Shown: positions 27,401 to 36,156, numbered from the stretch's first letter. The stretch: 64,000 nucleotides of DNA from Pedobacter deserti (GCF_024436415.1 NZ_JAFMZQ010000001.1:124001-188000); one strand, 5' to 3'. Numbers and translations: made by a program. Notes: generated by a model from the sequence alone, not told the origin.

Positions 27401-28065
27401 GCTATAATTACGGAGGTTTGAATGATATGGGTCAGCCTTACGTGATGGATCGCAATGGCAATGCACACGTGCTTACCCTTTTCAGCTTCGGCGCAGGCAC
27501 AGACGATGTAACCAGGGAAGACATGATTTACAGTGGGACAACAGTACCGAAACATGTGCTGGGTTTAAACAACCAGTTTAGCATTGGTGACTTCGATCTT
27601 TCCTTCCTGTTTATGTATTATGGCGGCCACGTAATGCGCGTAGAACAGCCTAACCCAAACAACATTGGCAGCAGCAGCAGTTTTCCGCTTCAGGGTGCGG
27701 TAAATTTCTGGCGAAATAAAGGTGACGAACTGAACACCCGTATACCGGGATATACCGGAGCTACCAGTACGGCGCCCGGCTATTATCAGTCGTCTGCGCT
27801 ATATGGCTACCAGTATGCCCATGAATTTGTACGCAAGGCCGATTACATTCGTTTGCGCGATGTGGTCATCACTTACAACGCAAAAGCTAAGTTTCTGCGG
27901 GATCTCGGGCTGAGGGACACCCAGCTTCGTTTTCAGGCGCAGAACCCATTCCGCTATACCTTCAGCGGAAATGATATAGATCCGGACGCGATCGACAGGC
28001 TTAACGGGGTTCGCCGCCTGGAAACTCAGCCTTTCTACAGCTTTACCTTATCCACCAATTTTTAA
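24448..28065 (+). CDS. SusC/RagA-family TonB-linked outer-membrane receptor with STN domain
   Basis: A 1205-residue outer-membrane transporter. A 22-residue lead precedes the signal peptide core (KITTFLLIVCIMQVSAHSFAQ). An STN domain (about 45-120: DVSIKQLFREITRQTGYNIFY) signals to the FecR anti-sigma. A carboxypeptidase-like domain (VTGTVRDERGIPLPGATVKI) leads to the plug (LTGAASTVS, LIVLDGFP, VLRDAAAASIYGVRASNGVIIVET) and then a 22-strand barrel ending in FYSFTLSTNF. It works with the SusD-like lipoprotein 10 bp downstream to import a bound substrate. No hydrolase gene directly follows, so the substrate is unknown. Confidence 0.95.
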   Translation: MKICTKNSCGHPLHLDKFLLIMKITTFLLIVCIMQVSAHSFAQKITYSQKDVSIKQLFREITRQTGYNIFYADSKIDQNRKLDVSFYNASIEEVLNRSFYGQPVVYTIRDKNIIVERQEKSLLQRLTEVFDNINVTGTVRDERGIPLPGATVKIKNTNRIFITNATGGFEFRAVDENAVLVVSYTGYKTKEVPVKAELTISIFPEDEELREVTVSTGYQRISKDQLTGAASTVSEAEYHQREAITGNFLESLEGKVPGLVYNGQTGELSIRGVSTFDAVKQPLIVLDGFPTEIDLRTINPNDIVSISVLRDAAAASIYGVRASNGVIIVETRRGKAGKPTINFNSSYAVQAKPDFGYLNYISAAEFVQLQRENFYISKPTTTLYDLGYYKMNPAQEILFKGPRTGVTNPQLSQEQVDAQLAALGSYSNLQEYKDLFYQQRQARNLNLDVSGGNDRSTYMIGFNYIGERPVNRRSENNQFNLNLANTIQLSSRISADLRGTYTNITNRSGLTPGYGDFFPYERLTDDQGKALAMSLGQGRDYSTKALTTATNNTLQAAGLYDLLYYPYQELASNTTTVRTGSMRFQGRLNGKITDWMSLDLGGNYENQSMLTDRLQTENAYESRWLINSMALRDPANGRALFTNMPKGNILRKNTQKVVNYTLRGQLNFNKSFDGHEHSISGIAGVEQRKTNSDGYLTSFFGYDGQSLIVKPINMGALNATTTPAISFGPSAFGSRFSSNNYFNETSTDRRFNSYYGQGTYIFRSKYVATGSFRIDQSNLFGVDPKYRNKPLWSAGINWRLGEEAFIKKHEWISQLQLRTATGFNGNVPSSNNGAFLILNTALNTAFTTPLTYNEVLTPENQSLRWETTKNYNLGLDYGLFNNRITGSADYYLKKTIDVFGKFDADPTTGFNQYDANTASIENRGLELLINSHNIRGDRFSWRTQLTASFNRNKVLAVKATEFANSQLIAANTNPVQSQPIGALYSYNYGGLNDMGQPYVMDRNGNAHVLTLFSFGAGTDDVTREDMIYSGTTVPKHVLGLNNQFSIGDFDLSFLFMYYGGHVMRVEQPNPNNIGSSSSFPLQGAVNFWRNKGDELNTRIPGYTGATSTAPGYYQSSALYGYQYAHEFVRKADYIRLRDVVITYNAKAKFLRDLGLRDTQLRFQAQNPFRYTFSGNDIDPDAIDRLNGVRRLETQPFYSFTLSTNF

Positions 28066-28075
28066 CTCTGCAACC

Positions 28076-29407
28076 ATGAAAAAGACATATATATTTCTGG
28101 TCCTTCTTGCCATTGTGGCCAGTTCCTGTAAAGATTTCCTGGAAATCAAACCCAAAGGAATCATCCTGCCTGAGAAGCTTTCGGACTATGAAGGATTACT
28201 TAATGCGCCCTCTATGACGCGGACTTTCCCTATTAACCTGCTGGATTTTACAGACGACAATTTAAATACCTTTGAAGCAACGGTTCAGTCGCCCACGGCG
28301 AACGGCTACTATTGGCGCCCCATCCTCACTATGAATGAGAAGGCTAGTCCGGATGTTTGGGGACCAGCCTACCGCAGCATCTACTCGGCCAACGTAATCA
28401 TCAACGGCGCGGGCAGCGCTACTGACGGTTCGGACCTGCAGAAACAAAGTGTCATTGCCGAAGCCCTGGTAGTTCGGGCCAATTGTTACCTTGAGCTGCT
28501 TACCGTTTTTGCCAAGGCGTACAATCCGGCGACTGCTGCAACCGATCCGGGCCTGCCTCTGGTAACCAGCACAGATGTGAACGACAAAGCTCCTCCGCGC
28601 GCTACCCTGAAAGCTACGCTCGACGCGATCATAGCCGATCTCAAAACTGCTGCTGAAAGTCTGCCAACCACCAATATCAACCGGTACCGAGCCACCAAGT
28701 ATGCAGCGTACGGACTGTTGAGCAGGATCTTTCTGTATATGGGCGACTTCGACAACGCTGAAACCTATACGGATATGGCCCTGCAAGGCACGCACAGCAT
28801 CCTCAACTATAATAATTACGCTACCTACACCTTAATGCCGGTGTATGATCTTAATCCGGAAGTTTTATGGCAGCGTGCCGCGGTGAGCGGAAGCCCTATT
28901 TTCATGCTTTACTCAAACGATCTGAAAACTTATTTTGACAGCAACGACATCCGTTATAGTTTTCTTACGGTTACCAACAACAATGGCCTGGGGCGGGCAT
29001 CACTGCCGGGGGTCTATAACTTTGGCATTACCTATCCGGAAATGCACCTTACCCGTGCTGAGCTCCTGGCACGCGATGGCAAATTTAATGAGGCAATGAC
29101 AGTGATAAACACCTTACGGAAAAACCGTATACGTACGGCTGCTTATGCCGACCAGACGGCCAGTTCAGCCGAGGAAGCGCTCACCAAGGTACTCGCCGAA
29201 CGCCGGCGCGAACTCGCATACAGCGGTATGCGCTGGTTTGATATGAAGCGGCTTGATCAGGAGGGTGGCATGCCTGAAGTAAAGCGAATAAACCCTAAAA
29301 CCGGTGTTGTTGAAGCCACCCTGTCGCCCCGCAGTCCGAACTACACCTTCGAGATTCCCATTCGCGTGAGCGCGTTTAACCCTGACATGGAACTTAACCA
29401 CAAATAA
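28076..29407 (+). CDS. RagB/SusD-family nutrient-binding lipoprotein
   Basis: Outer-membrane lipoprotein of 443 residues that should cap the adjacent SusC receptor and bind its substrate. The lipobox is IVASSCKDF, with the conserved DFLEIKPKG sequence that begins SusD proteins. TPR-like helices follow (AEALVVRANCYLELLTVFAKAY, ATKYAAYGLLSRIFLYMGDFDNAETY), and the C-terminal AERRRELAYSGMRWFDMKRL is a strong SusD signature. It is somewhat shorter than many SusD proteins. The substrate is not predictable from sequence. Confidence 0.94.
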   Translation: MKKTYIFLVLLAIVASSCKDFLEIKPKGIILPEKLSDYEGLLNAPSMTRTFPINLLDFTDDNLNTFEATVQSPTANGYYWRPILTMNEKASPDVWGPAYRSIYSANVIINGAGSATDGSDLQKQSVIAEALVVRANCYLELLTVFAKAYNPATAATDPGLPLVTSTDVNDKAPPRATLKATLDAIIADLKTAAESLPTTNINRYRATKYAAYGLLSRIFLYMGDFDNAETYTDMALQGTHSILNYNNYATYTLMPVYDLNPEVLWQRAAVSGSPIFMLYSNDLKTYFDSNDIRYSFLTVTNNNGLGRASLPGVYNFGITYPEMHLTRAELLARDGKFNEAMTVINTLRKNRIRTAAYADQTASSAEEALTKVLAERRRELAYSGMRWFDMKRLDQEGGMPEVKRINPKTGVVEATLSPRSPNYTFEIPIRVSAFNPDMELNHK

Positions 29408-29430
29408 TTCATAACACTTATACTCAAAAA

Positions 29431-30678
29431 ATGAAAGCATTAATCACCAGTGTCATGATGATGACACTTACATTTCAGGGCTTTGCGCAAACAGGCAAAA
29501 CTGAGCTCACAGATGATCTTGTGGCCAACAAGGACAAAGCCTTAGGGCGTTTCGTGCCCTTACATAACGGCACATACCTGTACAAATTTTACGTGATTCC
29601 GGTACCGGAAGTAGAACAAAAGTTAAAGGAATACCGGAAAGCGATGGAACCAGAGATCGCCAAACAAAAGACCCCGGCGCTGCAAGCACTTGCGCGCAAG
29701 GATGTAGACTTTCATGCCAGGAAGGTCATGAGCTGGCATGGTGGACTGTATGGGATGGATTCTGTAGGTATGGCCAATCTTGAACATGTTATGACCACCA
29801 AAAAGGGGGACCCTAATTTTACAACCCTCATTGCGGAAGCCCAAAAGAAGGCTTTCGTTAAAACACTCAGTCCGGATGAGCGAAAAGCAGTTATGGACAA
29901 GGTATACGGAGATGCGGAACTCGATAACGAGGCGCTGTTTAAACGGTCTGCCGCCTACCGCACCTGGCTGGGCGACTATATCACCTACCTGAGAAACTTC
30001 AAGTACAGACAAGACACGACCATGGGCTGGGCGGGGATGCCCATTGTGAAGCTGAAGGTGGTGAAGGCAGAGATTCCTGCCGGTTTTGTACAGGATCAAC
30101 TGAACTACCAGTACACCACAGAGATACTGAAAATGGTGAAAGACAGTGCAGCCAAGGAAAGTGCTTACAGAAGTTTCATGAGCAGCTCGAAGAATGCCGC
30201 GCATAGGAAGGAGATCGAAACCATCTACGCCAACTACAAAATGATGGCAGGCAATGCCTTGTCGCCCGACTTCGACTATGCGGATGTAGACGGCAAAAGA
30301 GTTTCCCTGAAGTCGCTCCGCGGTAAATACGTTTATATCGATGTATGGGCGACCTGGTGTGCACCCTGCAAAGCGGAGATTCCCTTTCTGCAAAAGGTGG
30401 AACATGATTACGCAGGAAAAAACATCGAATTCGTGAGTTTGTCGGTTGACCGCCTGGCAGACAAGTCTAAATGGGTAAGTTACGTGAAAGACAATAAACT
30501 TGGCGGGATACAGGTGATGGCCGACAAAGATTTCTCCTCAGACTTTATCAAGAAATATAATATCAATTCCATACCACGATTTATTTTGATAGATCCAGCA
30601 GGCAAGATCGTTGCAGGGGATGCCTATCGTCCGTCCGACCCTTTGCTACGCAGCCAGCTGGATAAACTGCTCAATTAA
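29431..30678 (+). CDS. TlpA-like thioredoxin-fold disulfide oxidoreductase
   Basis: Exported protein of 415 residues; signal peptide MKALITSVMMMTLTFQGFAQ. Residues about 25-270 are a helical region with no recognised domain. Residues about 275-415 form an AhpC/TSA-Redoxin thioredoxin fold with the active site WATWCAPCKAEIPFL and the cis-proline loop SIPRFILID. It follows SusD by 23 bp and completes the locus, as often seen in Sphingobacteriaceae, where the function of such thioredoxins next to SusC/D is not established. Confidence 0.9.
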   Translation: MKALITSVMMMTLTFQGFAQTGKTELTDDLVANKDKALGRFVPLHNGTYLYKFYVIPVPEVEQKLKEYRKAMEPEIAKQKTPALQALARKDVDFHARKVMSWHGGLYGMDSVGMANLEHVMTTKKGDPNFTTLIAEAQKKAFVKTLSPDERKAVMDKVYGDAELDNEALFKRSAAYRTWLGDYITYLRNFKYRQDTTMGWAGMPIVKLKVVKAEIPAGFVQDQLNYQYTTEILKMVKDSAAKESAYRSFMSSSKNAAHRKEIETIYANYKMMAGNALSPDFDYADVDGKRVSLKSLRGKYVYIDVWATWCAPCKAEIPFLQKVEHDYAGKNIEFVSLSVDRLADKSKWVSYVKDNKLGGIQVMADKDFSSDFIKKYNINSIPRFILIDPAGKIVAGDAYRPSDPLLRSQLDKLLN

Positions 30679-30721
30679 TCATCGCTAGGTCATAAGGCAT
30701 AGTCCCATATCGCCATTACAA

Positions 30722-30740
30722 AGTAACGTTACTACATTTG
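30722..30740 (+). promoter_or_regulatory. palindrome AGTAACGTTACT overlapping a TACATTTG -7 element
   Basis: A perfect 12-bp palindrome at 30722-30733 shares its last base with TACATTTG (30733-30740), an exact TAnnTTTG match 30 bases upstream of the nitroreductase start. A repressor bound there would block the promoter. The cognate regulator is not in the neighbourhood. Confidence 0.45.
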
Positions 30741-30770
30741 CTAACAGTGTTATAAAAACAAAACATAGTT

Positions 30771-31403
30771 ATGAGTGTAATAGAAGCTTTGCAATGGCGG
30801 TATGCCGTTAAAAAAATGAACGGCGCACCTGTTGAGCAGGAAAAAGTCGACCAGATTATAAAGGCAGCCCACCTGGCGCCTACATCCTCAGGCTTGCAAC
30901 CGTTTGAAATTATCGTTATTACCGATAAGGAACTTAAAGAAAAGATCAGACCGATAGCCTTCGATCAATCACAAATCACTGACTGTTCGCATTTACTCGT
31001 GTTTGCGGCCTGGGATAATTATACAGAGGAACGAATCAGAACGGTATTTGCGCATACCAATGCCGAACGGGGTCTGCCAGAATCGGCTACGGAAGACTAC
31101 GTAAAACGCTTGCTGTCGTTATATACTATAAGGTCTGCGGAAGAAAACTTCCAGCATGCGGCGCGGCAGTCGTACATCGCATTTGGCGCGGCCATCATTG
31201 AAGCCGCAACATTGAAAGTAGATGCCACCCCCATGGAAGGTTTCAATGCAGCTGAGCTCGACGCATTGCTCGGATTGAGGGAAAAGGGACTAAAAAGTAC
31301 CACCATCCTGCCGCTGGGTTATCGCGACACCGAAAACGACTGGCTCGTGAACCTTAAAAAGGTACGCAAACCGCTCGATAGTTTTGTCACTGTGCTATCA
31401 TAG
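30771..31403 (+). CDS. nitroreductase-family NAD(P)H-dependent FMN oxidoreductase (NfsB-like)
   Basis: Cytosolic flavoenzyme of 210 residues that reduces nitro compounds or quinones using NAD(P)H. Family marks are the N-terminal ALQWRYAVKKMNG, with arginine and lysine contacting FMN phosphate, PTSSGLQPFEIIVI and HLLVFAAWDN, and the late LGYRDTENDWLVNLKKVRKP. Length fits the NfsB group. It is a single gene with its own promoter and a palindromic operator candidate, which suggests induction by a small molecule or stress. Confidence 0.9.
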   Translation: MSVIEALQWRYAVKKMNGAPVEQEKVDQIIKAAHLAPTSSGLQPFEIIVITDKELKEKIRPIAFDQSQITDCSHLLVFAAWDNYTEERIRTVFAHTNAERGLPESATEDYVKRLLSLYTIRSAEENFQHAARQSYIAFGAAIIEAATLKVDATPMEGFNAAELDALLGLREKGLKSTTILPLGYRDTENDWLVNLKKVRKPLDSFVTVLS

Positions 31404-31407
31404 CACA
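31391..31407 (+). terminator. hairpin at the end of the nitroreductase gene
   Basis: TGTGCTA and TAGCACA pair over a TCA loop and include the stop codon. No T-run follows on the plus strand, so termination is uncertain. Confidence 0.25.
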
Positions 31408-31429
31408 ACAGTCAAAAAATGTTAAATCT

Positions 31430-31489
31430 GTCTGGTATTTAATCTGATGCTTTTATTAAATGAATATATTAGCGAGGTTAATACCAGAC
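31430..31489. repeat. inverted repeat flanking the promoter of the macroglobulin/plug gene
   Basis: GTCTGGTATTTAA (31430-31442) and TTAATACCAGAC (31478-31489) are reverse complements except for one extra T. They are separated by 35 AT-rich bases and lie directly before the ATG at 31500. They could be two operator sites that loop, or the stem of a 5' leader RNA. Confidence 0.5.
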
Positions 31490-31499
31490 ATTCGTTTTA

Positions 31500-34223
31500 A
31501 TGAGGATATTCAGAGTCATCATAGCTGCCATCATTCTGCTGGCCGGCATAAACTATTCCACACAAGCTCAGCAGGACAGCATCGTTCTGAGCAAAATCAT
31601 CGACAAGTCCAAAGAACTATCGGAGAGCAGGCCTGTGGAGCGGGCATATGTCCATTTCGATAAACCTTACTACAGCGTGGCCGACACGGTATGGCTCAAA
31701 GGTTATGTCACCATGGAACAGAACCTGCCTACACAGCTCAGCAAAATCATGTATGTGGAGGTGATCAACAGTCGCGATTCACTGGTTCAAACACTTAAGC
31801 TGCCATTGGTTAATGGGGTAGCGGAGGGCAGCATTCCGCTGAATCAGGGCACCTACCGCCAGGGCAATTATCACTTTCGCGCTTACACGCTGTGGATGCT
31901 GAACTTTGATCATGCGCATTTGTTTACGCGTACCATCCCGGTTGGGGAAGCCATAGATAAAGAACTGATCACCCATTTCAGCTATGAGAATACGCAAACG
32001 GACAAAAGTCAGCTTATAGATGCTACCCTGCAGTTTAAGAGTGCGGAGAACATACCTTTGCCGAACAAGCAGGTTACCTGGGAAGTCAATTCCAACTTTG
32101 ACGTAGTGAGTAAAGGCAAGGGCACAACCGACCAGAACGGCGTACTTAAAATCAAGATCGATCCGCGTAAAAACGGTCCGATAACCGACGGGGAACTCGT
32201 CACCCGCCTGGAGATTGCCAGCGACGACATCCTGACGAAATCTTTCAAACTGGCCCCGGTGAAAAATGAGTACGACCTGCAGTTTTTCCCCGAAGGAGGT
32301 GAACTGATCAGCGGCATCCCGCTTAAAGTTGGTTTTAAAGCGATCAATGCTGCCGGACTGGGTGCCGACATAAAAGGAACAGTAACAGACGGCGGCGGTG
32401 CTACCGTGTTGCAGATAGCATCATCCCATCTGGGCATGGGTTCCTTTATGTTTACGCCCGAGGAAGGTAAAAGCTACAAAGCCAGCGTCAACTTCCCGGA
32501 TGGCTCTACCAAAACCTATGATTTGCCGAAAGTAGTGGCTGCAGGAGCTTCGGTACAGGTAGACAATACCGACCCGCTAACGCTTCAGGTTAAGATACTG
32601 GCCAACAACACCTATTTTTCCGTCAACAAGAACAAGACACTTTTCCTCGTGGGTACCCATGGAGGGGTGATTTGTTATGCCGCAAAAACCAAACTCAACA
32701 GTCAGCTCATCAATGCAAAAATACCGAAGGAGACCTTTCCATCCGGCATTATGCAGATCACCCTGTTTTCTGAAAGCGGTCAGCCCATCAGCGAACGCCT
32801 GGCGTTCAACAACCCCTCCTCACAGGTTAAGGTGGAACTGAAGACTGATCTGGCTGCCTACAGGCCCCGGCAGAAGGTAAAACTCAGCGTGACCGCGAAA
32901 AATGGGGCTGACCCGATGGACGGGAACTATTCCGTATCGGTAACCGACGACCAGAAGGTACCTGTAGATGAGGATGCTGAGGTGACCATTTACAGTTCCC
33001 TGCTGCTCACCAATGATCTGAAAGGCTATGTGGAAAAGCCGAACTATTATTTCAATAAACCTGATGAAAAGAAGCTGTCAGATCTCGATGTCCTGCTGCT
33101 CACTCAAGGTTACCGCAGGTTCAATTTTAAGGAAGCGCTCACCGCGCAATTCCCGCCAATCGCTGTGTTGCCTGAGCAGGATATGCGTGTTACGGGTACC
33201 CTGCGCGACAGGACTGGTATGCCTGTAAGAAAAGGCGCGCTACGTCTTACGGTAACCGACTCGCGTATTTCAGCGGAGACAGTAACCAGTCCTACCGGCA
33301 CATTTGCATTCCCGAACCTTGTTATACCCGACTCTTCCGAGGTGGTGATCAATGCCAAATACAGCGCCGGCGGATCCAGCCTGATGATCATGCTCGACGG
33401 TCAGCCTGCGGCACCTGCCTTCAAGAATCTTCACCCGCAGACTGAGACCGTAAATATTGATAGCGCCCTGGCACCGTATCTTGATAACAGTAAGCGAAAA
33501 TACAGCTATTTGAGAACCCTGAAGGAGGTGAAGATCGAAGGAACGAAAATCAAACGTCCAAGCCACAGTGATCATCCGTCTTTAACCAGTCTGGGCAATA
33601 TCAATGTCACAGTGGTAGAAGGCGATCGATTTAAAAACTTCGCTTCAATTGCTCAGGCCATGCAAAACTCTTTAAATGGCGTAACTTTCTTTCAGAACAA
33701 CTTCTATGTAAGCCGCGATTATAATGCAGGCAGCCGCATACCTATGCAGATCTTCCTGAACGGGGCACCGATTGATTTCACCGGATTGATGGCAGTCTTA
33801 CCTGAGGAGGTTGAAAACGTAGAGATCTTTTTAAAAGACGAACTTGGCACGATCGACCGTTTGTATAACACCCGCGGCGTATTGGTGGTAAACACCAAGA
33901 AGCCGGTGAAGGGACAGAAGATCAGCGTACAGGATCTGAGAAATATGATCCCGGAGGCCAACCTGCTTAAGTTTTCTCCTAAGGGCTTTGCCCGTCAGCG
34001 GGAGTTCTACTCACCAAAATATGTAAACCCGGCCAACACCTATAATTTCAATGATTTGCGGACAACCATCTACTGGAACCCTAAGGTGATTACCGGCGCT
34101 GGCGGAACGAGCGCCATGGAATACTATAATGCCGATGGCAACGGAACGTACCGGGTGGTGATCGAAGGGATAGACAAGAACGGCCAGGTTAGCCGTTCTG
34201 TGCATCGGTACACGGTTAAATAA
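31500..34223 (+). CDS. exported macroglobulin (MG2)-like protein with C-terminal TonB plug domain
   Basis: Exported protein of 907 residues with a signal peptide ending near TQAQQ. The N-terminal region (about 45-150) has the MG2-type phrase AYVHFDKPYYSVADTVWLKGY, which in Bacteroidetes is shared with alpha-2-macroglobulin-like proteins. Several Ig-like domains follow, then a carboxypeptidase-like domain at about 560-620 (VTGTLRDRTGMPVRKGALRL). At about 690-800 there is a TonB-receptor plug (IPMQIFLNGAPIDFTG, VENVEIFLKDELG, NTRGVLVVNTKK). No beta-barrel follows the plug, so it is not a classical receptor. Function unknown; surface or periplasmic scaffold is an inference. Confidence 0.8.
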   Translation: MRIFRVIIAAIILLAGINYSTQAQQDSIVLSKIIDKSKELSESRPVERAYVHFDKPYYSVADTVWLKGYVTMEQNLPTQLSKIMYVEVINSRDSLVQTLKLPLVNGVAEGSIPLNQGTYRQGNYHFRAYTLWMLNFDHAHLFTRTIPVGEAIDKELITHFSYENTQTDKSQLIDATLQFKSAENIPLPNKQVTWEVNSNFDVVSKGKGTTDQNGVLKIKIDPRKNGPITDGELVTRLEIASDDILTKSFKLAPVKNEYDLQFFPEGGELISGIPLKVGFKAINAAGLGADIKGTVTDGGGATVLQIASSHLGMGSFMFTPEEGKSYKASVNFPDGSTKTYDLPKVVAAGASVQVDNTDPLTLQVKILANNTYFSVNKNKTLFLVGTHGGVICYAAKTKLNSQLINAKIPKETFPSGIMQITLFSESGQPISERLAFNNPSSQVKVELKTDLAAYRPRQKVKLSVTAKNGADPMDGNYSVSVTDDQKVPVDEDAEVTIYSSLLLTNDLKGYVEKPNYYFNKPDEKKLSDLDVLLLTQGYRRFNFKEALTAQFPPIAVLPEQDMRVTGTLRDRTGMPVRKGALRLTVTDSRISAETVTSPTGTFAFPNLVIPDSSEVVINAKYSAGGSSLMIMLDGQPAAPAFKNLHPQTETVNIDSALAPYLDNSKRKYSYLRTLKEVKIEGTKIKRPSHSDHPSLTSLGNINVTVVEGDRFKNFASIAQAMQNSLNGVTFFQNNFYVSRDYNAGSRIPMQIFLNGAPIDFTGLMAVLPEEVENVEIFLKDELGTIDRLYNTRGVLVVNTKKPVKGQKISVQDLRNMIPEANLLKFSPKGFARQREFYSPKYVNPANTYNFNDLRTTIYWNPKVITGAGGTSAMEYYNADGNGTYRVVIEGIDKNGQVSRSVHRYTVK

Positions 34224-35789
34224 TTAATCTTCCGGCTCCGTAGGTTTAGGGTGCACACATTGCAGGCCATTTGCCGTCATCAGTAGTTCAAAATATTCGA
34301 GCTCATGCACATGGTGTTCATCATTCCCCTCGTCGCAGTCCCAGTAAAGATTGCCGCTCAGATAACGGTGGAAATCTTTGTGAAGATTGAGCCGGGTGCC
34401 AACAGGGAGCCGGACAATCAGTTCTACTTCCTGACCGCGCCAGTTGCTGCCTTTGCTCAGGTGAATCGAATGCCCTAGGTTCACTACCGAATCTGTCTGA
34501 CTGAAATCATAATGTATGTTGCGCGCATTGATCAGTGCAGTCTCAAAGTCCAGGCCCCTTGCCTTAAAGTTCCGGGTTACTGAAGCCTTATCATTGTCGC
34601 TCTTCTCGATCCAGATACGCACATTGCGGGGCGACTCGAATTCGTGGTCTATATCGTTTAAGATCTTTCTGTCTTTATAGTTTTTACGGTCAATTTTATA
34701 CCTCAGGCTATCTGCCGCCGTAAAATACCGGGTCCTGTCCATTTTTAGCGTATACACCGGATAAGGTTTTAGCTCACCTACCTCTGCAAACTCGGCACCT
34801 TCTTTAAACTCAGACGAGATGCGGGTGATGTAGTAGGCAAGCGGCGCCACGCCGCACAACCAAATAATCAGCAGCACAAAAGACAGCGTGCGGTTGACTG
34901 GCCTCTTGGTAAACGCCACGCGAAGGGAAAACAGCAACAGCGCAAGCAAGGGGATACTGGCTACAATAAAGGCGGAGATCAGCAGGGGACTAAAATAACT
35001 GTCGTTGACGATATTGAATGGAAAATAACCCGACGCCTGCGTATCCCAAAAACCCATCAGGGCTACAGTACCCACCATTAGTCCGATCAAAGCCAGTGAT
35101 GCCCATGCGATGATCAAGACTGCGGCAAGCTTGAAGACAAAGCGGAACAGCTTCGACAACGCACCGGACACAAAGTCCATCATCTCCGATAGCGATCCCT
35201 TGCTCTGCTTAAAGAAAGGATCAAAATTGCTGCTCGCAAAACCGCGCAGGTTAGCCTCCATACCTTTCATGCTCATTTTCTCAACCCTTGTTTCTGCCTT
35301 TGGCACCATGATCCACAGGATAACATAAGTGAGGATACCCAGCCCCCCTGCGAAAATGCTGAGGAAAGCTGCAACACGTACCCAGCGTACATCCACGTCG
35401 AGGTAGTGCCCAAGTCCGGAACATACTCCGGCGATAACCGCCTGGTCTGTATTTCGGAATAACTTCTTCACCGAAAACGCATAAGCGCTTCCTGCCCGGG
35501 GGCCTGCAAACTCGGCCTCTGCAGAATGCTCGAAATCACTCACCGAGCCCATGCGCTCCATAACCGAGCGTATATCATCGATGCCGATGGCCTGCTTTTG
35601 TCCTGAACTAAGATTTTCATGAAGCATTTCGGCTATCCTGTTCTCAATATCGGTGACAATTTCAAAGTCTTCGGCCGTCCGGGCGAAATGCTGTTTTATC
35701 TCGTTCATATAGGCGACCAACATTTCGTAGGCGTCCTCTTCAATTTGAATGATGGAGTTGCCGATGTTTATATTAAATGTCTTTTTCAT
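34224..35789 (-). CDS. PspC-domain membrane protein
   Basis: Inner-membrane protein of 521 residues. A cytosolic N-terminal domain (about 1-100, MKKTFNINIGNSIIQIEEDAY) precedes a PspC domain at about 105-170 (LFRNTDQAVIAGVCSGLGHYLDVDVRWVR, then a hydrophobic FAGGLGILTYVILWIMVP helix). Further membrane segments lie at about 215-245, 265-290 and 300-325, and the C-terminal 190 residues are probably extracytoplasmic. It starts 7 bp after the PadR gene, the usual PadR-PspC pairing in Bacteroidetes, so it is probably controlled by that repressor and involved in envelope stress. Its stop abuts the convergent upstream gene. Confidence 0.9.
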   Translation of the reverse strand: MKKTFNINIGNSIIQIEEDAYEMLVAYMNEIKQHFARTAEDFEIVTDIENRIAEMLHENLSSGQKQAIGIDDIRSVMERMGSVSDFEHSAEAEFAGPRAGSAYAFSVKKLFRNTDQAVIAGVCSGLGHYLDVDVRWVRVAAFLSIFAGGLGILTYVILWIMVPKAETRVEKMSMKGMEANLRGFASSNFDPFFKQSKGSLSEMMDFVSGALSKLFRFVFKLAAVLIIAWASLALIGLMVGTVALMGFWDTQASGYFPFNIVNDSYFSPLLISAFIVASIPLLALLLFSLRVAFTKRPVNRTLSFVLLIIWLCGVAPLAYYITRISSEFKEGAEFAEVGELKPYPVYTLKMDRTRYFTAADSLRYKIDRKNYKDRKILNDIDHEFESPRNVRIWIEKSDNDKASVTRNFKARGLDFETALINARNIHYDFSQTDSVVNLGHSIHLSKGSNWRGQEVELIVRLPVGTRLNLHKDFHRYLSGNLYWDCDEGNDEHHVHELEYFELLMTANGLQCVHPKPTEPED

Positions 35790-35796
35790 TTTCTGC

Positions 35797-36144
35797 TCAT
35801 TTATCGGATTTGTTTGCCTGAGAATTTTTTGACGTGTTTATAGCATGGGAAAGCTCTTGCCAGGTAGCGTCGAGCTGGCTAAGGATTGCTCTGCCCTGCT
35901 CGGTAAGCACATAATATTTACGGGGCGGACCGGAAGTGGACTCTACCCAATTATACGCAAGCAGGCCATTGTTCTTGAGCCTCGTTAGTAAAGGATACAA
36001 CGTACCTTCCACCACAAGAAGCTTGGCCGATTTAAGCTCAGCAATAATATCCGACGCGTAAATCTCGCCTTTGGAGATAATTAAGAGCACACAATATTCA
36101 AGTATGCCCTTACGCATTTGCGTCTGTGTGTTTTCTGCTATCAT
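35797..36144 (-). CDS. PadR-family transcriptional regulator
   Basis: A 115-residue winged-helix repressor: RKGILEYCVLLIISKGEIYASDIIAEL forms the first helices, VVEGTLYPLLTRLKNNGLLAYNWVES the recognition helix and wing, and YYVLTEQGRAILSQL the end of the core. It is the first gene of the PadR-PspC operon and is probably autoregulated. A TATCTTTG -7 element ends four bases before its ATG, so its transcript would be nearly leaderless. Confidence 0.93.
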   Translation of the reverse strand: MIAENTQTQMRKGILEYCVLLIISKGEIYASDIIAELKSAKLLVVEGTLYPLLTRLKNNGLLAYNWVESTSGPPRKYYVLTEQGRAILSQLDATWQELSHAINTSKNSQANKSDK

Positions 36145-36148
36145 AAAA

Positions 36149-36156
36149 CAAAGATA
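36149..36156 (-). promoter_or_regulatory. candidate -7 element TATCTTTG of the PadR-PspC operon
   Basis: Exact TAnnTTTG match on the minus strand ending four bases before the PadR start codon. An ATTG at 36178-36181 (read on the minus strand) lies 21 bases further upstream as a possible -33 element. Confidence 0.5.

Noticed and set aside
29623..30405. A 260-codon minus-strand frame
   Set aside because: It is fully inside the TlpA-like gene, whose thioredoxin motif proves the plus-strand frame.
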